A stretch of 40,939 nucleotides of DNA from Ancylobacter novellus (GCA_003241485.1 QFQD01000032.1:1-40939); one strand, 5' to 3'; counted from the stretch's first letter, positions 9,169 to 17,185 are shown. Made by a program: numbers and translations. Notes: generated from the sequence alone by a model not told the origin.

Positions 9169-10077
9169 TTAAGGGGTCTGAGCGCCGCGGGCGTTCACAT
9201 AGACCGCATAGAGCGAGGAGGTGGCCGCGATGAACAGCCGGTTCCGCTTCGGCCCGCCGAAGGCGATGTTGGCGACGGCCTCTGGGATCAGGATCTTGCC
9301 GAGAAGATCACCCGCAGGGTCATAGCAGTGCACGCCGTCGCCGGCGCAGACCCAGAGGTTGCCTTCCATATCGAACCGGATGCCGTCTGGAATTCCGGGC
9401 TCGATCTCGGCAAACACCTCACCACCTGAGAGACGGTTGGCCTCGGACACCGCGAAACGGCGCACGTGATGGGGCTGCTCGGCCCCGTGCGACCGGCCGG
9501 AATCGGCGATCAGGAGGTGGCGCTCATCGGGCGAGAAGGCGAGACCGTTCGGCTTGTCGAAGTCGTCGGCGACGATGGCAAGGCTGCCATCGCGGGGGTC
9601 GAAGCGATAGACGTTGCAGCGGCCGATCTCGCTCTCCGCCTTGTTGCCCTCGTAATCCGTGAGGATGCCGTAGGGCGGATCGGTGAACCAGATGGTGCCG
9701 TCCGACTTCACCACCACGTCGTTCGGCGAATTGAGCCGCTTGCCGTCATAGCGGTCGGCCAGGACGGTGATCGCCCCGTCCCATTCGGTGCGGGTGACGC
9801 GTCGCGCCCCATGTTCGCAGCTGACAAGCCGGCCCTGCCGGTCGCGCGTGTGGCCATTGGTGTGGTTGGCCGGGAACCGGAAGGTGGAGACGCTGCCGGT
9901 CAGTTCGTCCCAGCGCAGGATGCGGTCATTGGGAATGTCGCTGAACAGCAGGAAGCGGCCGTCCCCGAAATAGACCGGACCTTCCGCCCAAAGCGTGCCG
10001 GTGTAGAGCTTCTCCAGCTGACACACCGGAATGATGAAGCGGGTGAACCGGCGATCCAGCACCTCGAAATAGGACAT
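9169..10077 (-). CDS. SMP-30/gluconolactonase/LRE family lactonase
   Basis: The 302-residue six-bladed beta-propeller resembles gluconolactonase and other sugar-lactone hydrolases. Expected metal ligands are visible: E32 in AEGPVYF, N177 in KPNGLAFSPDE and D231 in PDGIRFD; NSPNDVVV (116-123) gives the substrate-side Asn. No signal peptide is seen, so it should act in the cytoplasm. In this cluster the likely substrate is a four-carbon lactone (threonolactone or erythronolactone), or a longer aldonolactone, opened to the free acid for the dehydrogenase. That substrate is inferred from neighbours. The gene is followed at 12 bp by otnK, which suggests one transcript. Confidence 0.88.
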   Translation of the reverse strand: MSYFEVLDRRFTRFIIPVCQLEKLYTGTLWAEGPVYFGDGRFLLFSDIPNDRILRWDELTGSVSTFRFPANHTNGHTRDRQGRLVSCEHGARRVTRTEWDGAITVLADRYDGKRLNSPNDVVVKSDGTIWFTDPPYGILTDYEGNKAESEIGRCNVYRFDPRDGSLAIVADDFDKPNGLAFSPDERHLLIADSGRSHGAEQPHHVRRFAVSEANRLSGGEVFAEIEPGIPDGIRFDMEGNLWVCAGDGVHCYDPAGDLLGKILIPEAVANIAFGGPKRNRLFIAATSSLYAVYVNARGAQTP

Positions 10078-10094
10078 TGGCGTTTTCTCCCGGT

Positions 10095-10140
10095 GCGCCC
10101 TTGTGGGCGCTTTCTTGGAATGTCAGGGCCCATTTGGGCC
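10095..10140 (-). other. Two stem-loops between regulator and lactonase genes
   Basis: The 63-bp gap holds two short hairpins: gcgccc/gggcgc at 10095-10110 with a 4-nt loop, and ggccc/gggcc at 10127-10140 with a 4-nt loop. The second begins next to the regulator stop codon. Neither is followed by a T-run in the transcribed direction, so they may tune transcript stability or partial termination between regulator and enzymes. Confidence 0.4.
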
Positions 10141-10860
10141 TCAGGGTTTCTGGACGCGGACCGCCCAGTAGAAGGTCTCCACATCCTGCAGATGCCGGCG
10201 CATGGCCTCCTCGGCGCGGTCGGGATCGTGGGACGCGATGCCGGCGAAGATCGCCTCGTGGCAGGCGCAGGCGGCGGCGAGCGCGCGTGGATCCTTCAGT
10301 GAGGTGCGGCGCTGATCCTGCAGGAGGTCCAGCACCCCTTCGTAAAGGGCGTTGATGACCGGGTTGCCAGCCACACGGGCGACGGCGAAATGGAAGGCAT
10401 CGTCCGTCTGCTCGAAGCTGGGAACATCCGTGCTGGCGAGGTTGGCGGCCAGCAATTCGCGCATCTCCTCGATCTGGGCCTCGTCCGCGTTGCGCGCCGC
10501 TTCGCGGGCGAGGGCCACCTCGACCAGCAGGCGGGTCTGCTGGAACAGCTGCACGCCCTGCGGCTGGGAGAGCAGAAAGCGGGCGGCACCGGAAAGCTGG
10601 TCGAGAATGTCCCGAGGGTCCGGCTCGGTGACCCGGGCCCGCTCACCGCCACTGACCGAGATGAGCCCCTTTTTGTTCAGCCAGAGCAGCGCCTCGCGCA
10701 CGGCGGGCCGACCGACCTGAAACCGCTCCATCAGATCGCGTTCCGACGGCAGCGCATCACCGACCTTGAGCTCGCCCGAATAGATCATCTGCGCGAGATG
10801 CTCGGCGACCTGGTCGAACAGGCGATGCCGCTTGATGGCGTGGATGGGCGCTCGGGTCAT
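10141..10860 (-). CDS. GntR family regulator, FadR subfamily (FCD domain)
   Basis: An N-terminal winged helix (LFDQVAEHLAQMIYSGELKVGDALPSE-type start, then VGRPAVREAL) is followed by an all-helical FCD ligand-binding domain. FCD domains usually bind organic or sugar acids, often with a metal. It sits inside the cluster and is the best candidate for its regulator, probably a repressor released by the sugar acid or a pathway intermediate. The ATG at 10860 (239 residues, starting MTRAPIHAIKRHRLFD) is preferred. An upstream ATG at 10908 adds 16 unconserved residues and overlaps a ttgg-N9-ccaa dyad (10908-10924) that could be an autoregulatory site. Confidence 0.9.
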   Translation of the reverse strand: MTRAPIHAIKRHRLFDQVAEHLAQMIYSGELKVGDALPSERDLMERFQVGRPAVREALLWLNKKGLISVSGGERARVTEPDPRDILDQLSGAARFLLSQPQGVQLFQQTRLLVEVALAREAARNADEAQIEEMRELLAANLASTDVPSFEQTDDAFHFAVARVAGNPVINALYEGVLDLLQDQRRTSLKDPRALAAACACHEAIFAGIASHDPDRAEEAMRRHLQDVETFYWAVRVQKP

Positions 10861-10907
10861 GCGTGTCGGTTCCGTTTGTTTCGGGCAGCGGAGCAAGTGT
10901 GCCTGCA

Positions 10908-10924
10908 TTGGAACAGACTACCAA
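10908..10924. promoter_or_regulatory. Possible dyad operator upstream of the GntR regulator gene
   Basis: The dyad ttgg-N9-ccaa spans 10908-10924, 48 bp ahead of the preferred regulator start. A separate perfect short palindrome aacct-gtg-aggtt lies at 10956-10968, overlapping the stop codon of the dehydrogenase gene. Either could be an autoregulatory site. Neither is a full match to the GT-N3-AC core usual for FCD regulators. Confidence 0.3.
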
Positions 10925-10966
10925 AGCGGCACGGCCTTACCCGCCCCCTATACACAACCTGTGAGG

Positions 10967-11890
10967 TTATCTGCCGAGCTCCGTGCGCAACCGGGCCTTG
11001 GCGGCCACCAGGGCACCCAGCCAGCGATCGCGCCACAGCCGCCGCTCAGGCAGAGCCGCGGCCGGGGTCGCGGCCCGGCGCTCGGTCTCGATGGTGCTGA
11101 CCAGTGGCGGGCTCCATTCACGTGGATCGGCCTGCTCCTTGGCGAGGCCGTAATACATCGGGCCGAGGTTGCGGCAGTACTCCGCCACACCGGTGGCCGC
11201 GTTCAGGTCGATGGTCTCGAACGGGCCCATGAAGAACCAGCGCAGGCCCAGGCCGTCTGCCACCGCCTTGTCGACATCTCCGGCCGAGACAATGCCGTCC
11301 TCGACCAGGCGAAACGCCTCGCCCAGCAGCGCGCTTTGCAGGCGGTTCACCACGAAGCCGTTGATCTCGCGGCTGAGCCGGATCGGCGCCTGACCGACCT
11401 CGGTCATCAGCCGGTCCGCGGCGTCGAGCGCTTCAGCGCGGGTCCATGGTGCGGGCACCAGTTCGACGAGGGGTATGAGGTGGGGTGGGTTGATCGGGTG
11501 GACGACGAGGCAGCGCTCCCGCGTCGACAGCGTCTCGGTGAAGGACGAGGCCGGAAAGCCCGAGGTGGAGCTGCCGATCACCACGGTGGGAGCCACGAGC
11601 GTATCGAGCCGGGCATAGAGCGCCTGCTTGATCGGGAGCCGTTCCGGCGCGCTCTCCTGCACATAGTCGACGCCGGCCACGGCGTCTTCCAGCGTCGCGG
11701 ATGTCGATATGCGCGCGAGGATGGTGCCGGCTTCAGGGTTGCCCTCCAGCGACGCGGCAACAAAGGCGATGGTGGCTTGCGTGGCGTCGGGCGAGGGGTC
11801 GTGAACCACGACGTCATGGCCGGCGCGCGCAAAGACGAGCGCCCAGGACGAACCGACGACGCCGCAGCCGATGATGGCGACACGAGACAT
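10967..11890 (-). CDS. NAD-dependent 3-hydroxyacyl-CoA dehydrogenase family, L-gulonate 3-dehydrogenase/carnitine dehydrogenase type
   Basis: The 307-residue product has a Rossmann fold with GCGVVG (G8, G10, G13) and an acidic D31, which favours NAD. It has a catalytic-type H131 in HPINPPHLIPLVE and N177 in the INGFVVNRL segment. These are hallmarks of the HCDH superfamily branch that includes L-gulonate 3-dehydrogenase (lambda-crystallin) and L-carnitine dehydrogenase. Such enzymes oxidise the hydroxyl at C3. On a tetronate this would give 3-oxo-tetronate directly, the substrate of OtnK. Most known tetronate clusters instead use a 3-hydroxyisobutyrate-type dehydrogenase plus an isomerase. 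The substrate here is inferred from context. Confidence 0.82.
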   Translation of the reverse strand: MSRVAIIGCGVVGSSWALVFARAGHDVVVHDPSPDATQATIAFVAASLEGNPEAGTILARISTSATLEDAVAGVDYVQESAPERLPIKQALYARLDTLVAPTVVIGSSTSGFPASSFTETLSTRERCLVVHPINPPHLIPLVELVPAPWTRAEALDAADRLMTEVGQAPIRLSREINGFVVNRLQSALLGEAFRLVEDGIVSAGDVDKAVADGLGLRWFFMGPFETIDLNAATGVAEYCRNLGPMYYGLAKEQADPREWSPPLVSTIETERRAATPAAALPERRLWRDRWLGALVAAKARLRTELGR

Positions 11891-11918
11891 GGCGAACTCC
11901 GAATTAGGGGGCCGGGGG

Positions 11919-11939
11919 CCGCCCTCTTTGACAGGGCGG
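11919..11939 (-). other. Intercistronic hairpin between permease and dehydrogenase genes
   Basis: A perfect 7-bp stem (ccgccct/agggcgg) with a 7-nt loop fills the gap between the permease stop (11944) and the dehydrogenase start (11890). There is no following T-run. It may set relative levels of transporter and enzyme messages. Confidence 0.4.
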
Positions 11940-11943
11940 ACGA

Positions 11944-12942
11944 TCAGGACGCTGCGGCGACAGCGGCCTTGCGCCGGCGGATGGCGGCGTAGACGGAGAG
12001 GCTGACCGCGAGGATCAGGATGCCGCCATTGAAGAAGTACTCGACGTAGAAGGCGGCACCGAGCTGCTGGACGCCGGAGAAGGAGAAGGCGAGCACCAGA
12101 ACGGCGAGCAAGGTGCCCACCACGTTCACACGGCCCGGCTTGATCGAGGTCGCGCCGAGCAGGACGCCGGCGAAGGCCGGCAGAAGATATTCAGGTCCTA
12201 CCGACGGCGTGGCCGCGCGAAGGATCGAGGCCAGAAGGACGCCGGCCAGCGCGCACAGGAAGCCGGAGGCGATGAAGGCACCCGTTACATAGGTTGGGAC
12301 GTTCAGGCCGGAGAGTTCGGCCGCGCGCGGGTTCGAGCCGATCACATAAAGACTGCGCCCGACCGGCATGCGCTCCAGAAGCACCCAGAGCAGTATCGCA
12401 ACGACAGCGACGTAGAGGGCAGTGACTGGCACGCCGTGCAGCGAGCCGGTCAGGCCGGTGAAGCTGTCCGGCAGGCTGAAGCCCGGGACCTGCTGCCCGT
12501 CCGTGTACCAGTTGGAGACGCCATAAAGCAGCGACCCCACGCCCATCGTGGCGATGAAGGCGTCGATCTTGAGTCGCGCAACGAGAATGCCGTTGACGAG
12601 GCCGATCAGGATGCCCGTTGCCAGCACGATGGCGGCCGCCACCGGCCAGGGCAGGGCGGCGTTCACCTGCAGGCCGATCATCAGCACATGGGCAAGGCCG
12701 ATGTGGTAGCCGACCGACATGTCGAAGCGCCCGGTGGTCAGCGGCAGCATCACCGCGAAGGCGAGCAGAGCGGTGATCGACTGGCTGGTCAGCAGGTTGC
12801 CGATGTTGCCGGCGGAGAGAAACGTGTGGGGCCTCAGCGCCGAGAACACCGCGATCACCAGGGCGAAGACGATGAGCAGGCCATAGTTCGAGACGAATTC
12901 GGACAGCGCCTTGAAGGGGCGCGAATGGGTTGCCTGGACCAC
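11944..12942 (-). CDS. Sugar ABC transporter permease, RbsC-type (CUT2 family)
   Basis: The 332-residue hydrophobic protein has about 8-10 membrane segments and the features of ribose-family permeases: an early LTTGRFDMSVG (cf. LxxGGIDLSVG), ARLKIDAFIATMGVGSLLYG, and YVIGSNPRAAELSGLNV before the last helices. It should form the inner-membrane pore of a high-affinity importer with the ATPase and binding protein encoded immediately upstream. It starts 4 bp after the ATPase stop. Arg and Phe replacing the usual Gly-Ile before Asp-Leu-Ser is a mild variation. The imported compound is probably the sugar acid or lactone degraded by the downstream enzymes. Confidence 0.93.
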   Translation of the reverse strand: MVQATHSRPFKALSEFVSNYGLLIVFALVIAVFSALRPHTFLSAGNIGNLLTSQSITALLAFAVMLPLTTGRFDMSVGYHIGLAHVLMIGLQVNAALPWPVAAAIVLATGILIGLVNGILVARLKIDAFIATMGVGSLLYGVSNWYTDGQQVPGFSLPDSFTGLTGSLHGVPVTALYVAVVAILLWVLLERMPVGRSLYVIGSNPRAAELSGLNVPTYVTGAFIASGFLCALAGVLLASILRAATPSVGPEYLLPAFAGVLLGATSIKPGRVNVVGTLLAVLVLAFSFSGVQQLGAAFYVEYFFNGGILILAVSLSVYAAIRRRKAAVAAAS

Positions 12943-12946
12943 GAGG

Positions 12947-14470
12947 CTATCCTCCGGAGGCGGGGGCGAGGGCGCTTGCGGCGCCGAGGGTGGAAAGGGC
13001 GATCAGGCCGTCGACGGTGAGCCGCTCGCCGGTGAGTTCGCCCGCCGCGCGTCCGCGATCGATGACGATCGCGCGGTCGCACAGCGTGGCGACTTCCTCC
13101 AGATCGGAGGAGATGACGAGGATGGCGCGTCCGCTGGCGGCGGCGTCGCGCAGCATGGCGTGGATGGCGATCTTGGCGCCGATGTCCACGCCGGCGGTCG
13201 GCTCTTCGAGGATGACCACGCGTGCATCGGCTTCGAGCCAGCGGGCGAGGCACACCTTCTGCTGGTTGCCGCCGCTCAGCCAGTCGATCAGTGCGCGCTC
13301 GTTGCGCGGGCGGACATCGAAGTGATCGAGCCGTGCCCGTGCATCGCGCTGTTCGCGAACCGGGCTGGTCAGGCTGAAGGGCGAGCGCCCCCGTATATGC
13401 GGGTTGGGAAACAGGTTCTCGATGAGGGACATGCCGGCAAAGGTGCTCTCGCTGGTCCGGTCGCCGGCCAGCAGGACAATGCCGGCGGCAATGCGGTCGG
13501 CGATACGGTCCTCCGGCTTCAACCGCACGTCGCCGAGCGTGATCGTGCCGGAATCCGCTCGCATCGCGCCGAAGATGGTACGCCCGACCGCTTCCTGGCC
13601 ACCACCGCGCAGGCCGACCAGGCCGACGACTTCGCCCGGCCGCAGCGTGAAGTCGAGTGGGCCGCGGCGCCCCACCACCAGCTGTTCGACCTTCAGCACG
13701 GGCGCCGCTTCGGCAATGGGGGCGTGGACGCGGTGCGTGAGGTCGACCGCCCGGCCCAGCATGTGCTCGACGATCTCGCCGCCGGTGATCGCGTCCATGC
13801 GCGCGGTGTGCACCCGCGCGCCATCGCGAAACACAGTGACGCGGTCGGCAAGGCCGAAGAGTTCGTGCAGGCGGTGGGAAACGTAGATGATGCTGGCGCC
13901 CTGATCGCGCATGCGCCGCATCGCCTCGAACAGCCGGTGGGCGTCCTGCTCGGGCAGTGCCGCGGTCGGCTCGTCGAGCACCAGCACCTTGGGCGTGCGG
14001 GTCAGCGTGCGGACGATGTTCAGGATCGCCTTTTCCGGCGTCGACAGCGTAGCCACCAGACGGCGTGGATCGACGGGCGGGATCCGCATCGTCTCGTAGA
14101 TCGCCGTGGTCTGGCGGATCACGCCGCGCCAGTCGATGAGGCCGTGCCGGCGGGGATAGCCGGCGATGAGGGCGATGTTCTCGGCGACGCTCAGATCGTC
14201 GACCAGAGCGGGGTCCTGATGCACGAAGGCGAGCGGCAGCGCCTGGGTGCGCGGATCGACCGGCGCGCCATCCAGCACGATCTCGCCTTCATCGGCGGCA
14301 TAGACGCCGGCAAGGATCTTGATGAAGGTCGATTTGCCCGCGCCATTCTCGCCGACCAGCGCATGGATCTCCCCTTTGGCCAGGGAGAACGAGGCGTTGT
14401 CGAGCGCGCGCGCGCCGTAAAATCGCTTGTTGAGCCCGCGCACATCCAGCAGCGGCAGAGCGTCCGTCAT
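12947..14470 (-). CDS. Sugar ABC transporter ATP-binding protein, RbsA/MglA-type
   Basis: This is a 507-residue protein with two fused ATPase domains. The first has Walker A GENGAGKST (40-48) but a degenerate signature (LSTPEKAILN). The second has the usual degenerate P-loop (GLRGGGQEAVG) and an intact signature LSGGNQQKV followed by ILEEPTAGVDIGAK. This asymmetry is normal in sugar importers of the CUT2 class. The ATG at 14470 (MTDALPLLDVRGL) is chosen because homology begins there; the frame runs open 35 codons further upstream without a family match. It belongs to one operon with the binding protein and permease. Confidence 0.94.
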   Translation of the reverse strand: MTDALPLLDVRGLNKRFYGARALDNASFSLAKGEIHALVGENGAGKSTFIKILAGVYAADEGEIVLDGAPVDPRTQALPLAFVHQDPALVDDLSVAENIALIAGYPRRHGLIDWRGVIRQTTAIYETMRIPPVDPRRLVATLSTPEKAILNIVRTLTRTPKVLVLDEPTAALPEQDAHRLFEAMRRMRDQGASIIYVSHRLHELFGLADRVTVFRDGARVHTARMDAITGGEIVEHMLGRAVDLTHRVHAPIAEAAPVLKVEQLVVGRRGPLDFTLRPGEVVGLVGLRGGGQEAVGRTIFGAMRADSGTITLGDVRLKPEDRIADRIAAGIVLLAGDRTSESTFAGMSLIENLFPNPHIRGRSPFSLTSPVREQRDARARLDHFDVRPRNERALIDWLSGGNQQKVCLARWLEADARVVILEEPTAGVDIGAKIAIHAMLRDAAASGRAILVISSDLEEVATLCDRAIVIDRGRAAGELTGERLTVDGLIALSTLGAASALAPASGG

Positions 14471-14547
14471 TGTGGGGCGTCCAGAACAGAACACGTCGGG
14501 GAGGCGGGGAGACCGGCTTGCTTGGGGCGAGCCGGCCTCCGGCGCGA

Positions 14548-15747
14548 TCAACAGGCGTTCTTCTTGCCGCGCCACACATTCATGTAGTGGCAGGCGAAGC
14601 CGTTGCTGGGGATGAACTCGTTCTTGTCGCCGCCTTCCTTGTCCACGTTTTCGCGCGTGACCAGGTAGACCGGCTGGACAAACTTCGCCGGACCTTCGCC
14701 CGCCATGGCGCGCACGACGCTATCGACCGCCTGATAGCCGAACAGCGTGGAAGGTTCGGGAACGGTTGCGACCTCGTATTCGCCCTTGCGGATCATGTCA
14801 TAGGCCGAGGGCGGGCCGTCGGCGCCAACCAGATGCACCTTGGACGGGCTGACGCCGGAGGCGCGCAGCGAGGAGGCGATGTAGGGGTAGAAATTATCGC
14901 AGCAGGTGGTGCCCCACCAATCGTCGCCGTAATTGGCGATGACGCCGGAGATGACCGAGGGGATACGCTTGGTCTGGTCGGCGATCGGGATGTTGATCAT
15001 TTCGAGGAACTTGCAGCCAGCGCAGTTCTTCACCGGGTCTGTCGCCGCCTGCGCCTTGAGGCGGGCAATGGCGAAGCTGTTGTCGAGGAAGTGCAGCAGC
15101 CGCGCCTTGCCCTCCGACTTCGCGATCACATAGGCCGCCTGCGCCGCGCCGATTTCAACCGGATCGGAGCCGATGTTCATGAACAGGTTGGTTTCCGGAT
15201 CCGGGCCGGGGAAGGCCGCCGAATGGATGCCGATGACGGGAATGCCCGCGTCGACCGCCTGCTTGATCGGGCCCTGAAGCGCGCTCGCATCGGCCGAAGT
15301 GACAATCGCGGCCGGCTTCATCGCAACCGCCTGCTGCATGGCCGAGAGGGTGCCGGTGACGGTGCCCTTGCCGTTCAGCGTCACGGCCTTCCAGCCGAGA
15401 GCTTCGGCCGCCTCGGTCACGCCACGGCCCCAATTCACGAAGGAAACGTAGGACTGGTCGGCGGAGACATAGACGACGGTGACGGCGTCGGTGGTCGCCT
15501 GCGGGCCGCTGGTCGGGCCCTTCCATTCGGTCTGCGGGCCGGTCCGCGCCGCGACGATGGCCTTCGCCTTGTCGAGGCTCATCGTCTTCATGATCTCGGA
15601 TTTCGGCCAGGCGTCGAGTGGCTTGGCCCGAACCTCGGCCGATGCCGCGTGCATCGAGCCGCCGAGGCCTACAGCGATACCGACTGCGAAAAAGGTCGAG
15701 CGCAAGCGCCGCAGCCCGGCGACGGGCGCGTTGAAGGCACCTTCCAT
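14548..15747 (-). CDS. Periplasmic substrate-binding protein of a sugar-type ABC importer
   Basis: The 399-residue product begins with a basic N-terminus and hydrophobic core ending in AASA (residues 1-37), consistent with Sec export. The mature part is a type I periplasmic-binding fold (Peripla_BP_4 type). Unusually for this class, it carries several Cys: C-x2-C near residue 235, CC near 284, one in the ACHYMNVW segment and one as the last residue; disulfides in the periplasm are possible. An aggagg ribosome site lies 7-12 bp before the ATG at 15747. It is the first gene of the minus-strand cluster and follows the candidate promoter and operator at 15814-15847. The ligand is unknown; a four-carbon acid or lactone is inferred from the enzymes. 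Confidence 0.9.
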   Translation of the reverse strand: MEGAFNAPVAGLRRLRSTFFAVGIAVGLGGSMHAASAEVRAKPLDAWPKSEIMKTMSLDKAKAIVAARTGPQTEWKGPTSGPQATTDAVTVVYVSADQSYVSFVNWGRGVTEAAEALGWKAVTLNGKGTVTGTLSAMQQAVAMKPAAIVTSADASALQGPIKQAVDAGIPVIGIHSAAFPGPDPETNLFMNIGSDPVEIGAAQAAYVIAKSEGKARLLHFLDNSFAIARLKAQAATDPVKNCAGCKFLEMINIPIADQTKRIPSVISGVIANYGDDWWGTTCCDNFYPYIASSLRASGVSPSKVHLVGADGPPSAYDMIRKGEYEVATVPEPSTLFGYQAVDSVVRAMAGEGPAKFVQPVYLVTRENVDKEGGDKNEFIPSNGFACHYMNVWRGKKNAC

Positions 15748-15813
15748 GTCATTTCCTCCTGATGCGCCGTGCGCGTCTTGTGCGCGCTCCAGCGGCCACC
15801 GACTGTGGCTGTC

Positions 15814-15847
15814 AACTGGTATGACAGGTTGATAGGTCGACCGTCAA
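15814..15847 (-). promoter_or_regulatory. Candidate promoter with FCD-type operator for the sugar-acid cluster
   Basis: The dyad aactggtatgacaggtt (15814-15830) is symmetric in AAC-N2-GT-N3-AC-N2-GTT, containing the GT-N3-AC core typical of FCD-GntR operators. On the minus strand a TTGACG -35-like hexamer (15842-15847) is followed, after 17 bp, by a poor -10 (TCATAC, 15819-15824) inside the dyad. This placement would suit repression by the cluster's own GntR protein. The start codon it serves is 67 bp downstream. Confidence 0.5.
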
Positions 15848-15919
15848 GTATGGTTCTGAGGCTGGATTTTCCGGGCCGAGCTCAGGGCGGCGAGACACAC
15901 CGGAACGTGTTTGTGTTGA

Positions 15920-15971
15920 TTTCCATTGAGAGTTGACCCGGTAGGCACGGATTTTTCCATCGAGAAGTGAC
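15920..15971 (+). repeat. IS21-family-like terminal repeats (relic)
   Basis: Two imperfect direct copies of an 18-mer, tttccattgagagttgac (15920-15937) and tttccatcgagaagtgac (15954-15971), match at 15 of 18 positions and start 34 bp apart. Repeated TTTCCAxTGAGAAGTGACC-type units are characteristic of IS21-family ends. No istA or istB follows; the second copy runs straight into an IS3-type transposase fragment. This is likely a remnant of nested insertions. Confidence 0.6.
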
Positions 15972-16354
15972 AAGGCGGCGCGTGCAGGTGCTGCTGCGAC
16001 GGGAGGGGTGGGTGATCAATCAGAAGAGAACCCGAAGGATCTACAATGAGTTAGGCCTACTGCTGCGCAACAAGACGCCCAAGCTTCGGGTGAAGGCGAA
16101 GTTGCGGGAGAATCGGGCGCCGGCCTCCCCCCCGAACGATGTCTGGGCTATGGATTTTGTCCATGACCAGCTTGCCACCGGCCGCAAGATCCGGGTGCTG
16201 ACGGTCGTCGACACCTTCTCGCGCTTCTCACCGTGGTGGATCCGCGTTCCAGCTATCGGGCCGAGCACGTGGTGGCGACCCTCGACGGGGTTTGCGCCAA
16301 GCTGGACTATCCACGGACGATCCGGGTCGATCAGGGCTCCGAGTTGATCTCCCG
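15972..16354 (+). mobile_element. IS3 family (IS407-group-like) orfB relic, truncated and frameshifted
   Basis: The frame from about 15967 reads RRRVQVLLRREGWVINQKRT, then IYNELGLLLRNKTPK, NDVWAMDFVHDQLATGRKIRVLTVVDTFSRFSP. This is the central DDE integrase region of an IS3-family OrfB, including the first catalytic Asp. At about 16233 one G appears to be missing. The match then continues in the next frame as VDPRSSYRAEHVVATLDGVC and IRVDQGSELISR, which holds the second Asp. It stops at about 16354, before the catalytic Glu. The N-terminal part and both IS ends are absent. The right edge fuses with the 3' end of the metallo-hydrolase gene. Confidence 0.85.
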
Positions 16355-17185
16355 TTCATATGCGACAGCATAGGTATTGCCGGTCCGTCTGATGCGCGCG
16401 AAGCCGGGTTCGGCGAGGTGCATGCCGGCGATCAGCAGGTGCTCGGTGGCGACGCAGTCCAGCAGCCTCGTTCGTGTTTCGGCGGCGAGATGCGCATCCT
16501 GGTCGAACGCGATCGAAACGTCGGGCCGGGGAATCTGGATCTGCGGGAAATGAACGATATCGCCCCAGACCAGCAGGCTCCTGTCGCCTGAATCGAGCCG
16601 ATATCCGGTGTGCCCAGCTGTATGTCCCGGCAGAGGCATCGCCGTGATGCCGGGCAGCACCTCGCCATCCTCGAACTCGCGCAGTTTGGCGCGATAGCCC
16701 TCGAACGCCTGTCGCGCCAAGAGGAAGTTGCCACGGGCACGCTCGGGCGCGCGGCTGAGATTGCCGTCATCCTGCCAGAACGCGACTTCCCGATGGTGGG
16801 CGACAAGCTCGGCATTCGGGAAGACGGCTTCTCCTGCGTCCATCAGCCCCCCGACATGATCGGGATGGGCGTGCGTCAGCAGGATCGCGTCGATCTCGCA
16901 AGGCTGGATGCCGGCAAGCAGCAGATTGGTTTTCAGGCGGCCGCCCCACTGCCTGAAACCACCCGCTCCGACATCGATCAGGACGGTGTGACCGCCTCCG
17001 CGTACAAGGTAGCCGTTGATATGGATCGAGGTGTGATCCCTTATCCCCGCATCCTCCTGCATCCGGGAGGCTTCAGTCGGATCGATATTTGCGAGAAATT
17101 CGAAACTGGCGTGGAGATAGCCATCGCTGATTGCGGCGATAGTGAAGTCACCGATTTGTTGGCTCGGAAATGCGAGACTAGACAT
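16331..17185 (-). CDS. Metallo-beta-lactamase-fold hydrolase (AHL lactonase-like)
   Basis: The 284-residue enzyme has the di-zinc motif HAHPDH (H105, H107, D109, H110), H188 in PGHTAGH, D209 in WGDIVHF and a late H256 in AGMHLAEPGF, so the full ligand set is present. Relatives hydrolyse lactones, including acyl-homoserine lactones, or other esters and thioesters. No signal peptide is seen. It is the third gene of a minus-strand operon divergent from a LysR gene. The last residues (about ERE onward) and the stop codon are encoded by DNA that reads as IS3 orfB on the other strand, so the native C-terminus was probably replaced by an insertion. The catalytic core looks intact. Confidence 0.85.
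   Translation of the reverse strand: MSSLAFPSQQIGDFTIAAISDGYLHASFEFLANIDPTEASRMQEDAGIRDHTSIHINGYLVRGGGHTVLIDVGAGGFRQWGGRLKTNLLLAGIQPCEIDAILLTHAHPDHVGGLMDAGEAVFPNAELVAHHREVAFWQDDGNLSRAPERARGNFLLARQAFEGYRAKLREFEDGEVLPGITAMPLPGHTAGHTGYRLDSGDRSLLVWGDIVHFPQIQIPRPDVSIAFDQDAHLAAETRTRLLDCVATEHLLIAGMHLAEPGFARIRRTGNTYAVAYEREINSEP

Noticed and set aside
12911..15762. Long plus-strand frames opposite the ABC ATPase and binding-protein genes
   Set aside because: They are antisense to genes with strong family motifs, and the translations are Arg/Gly/Asp-rich without domains.
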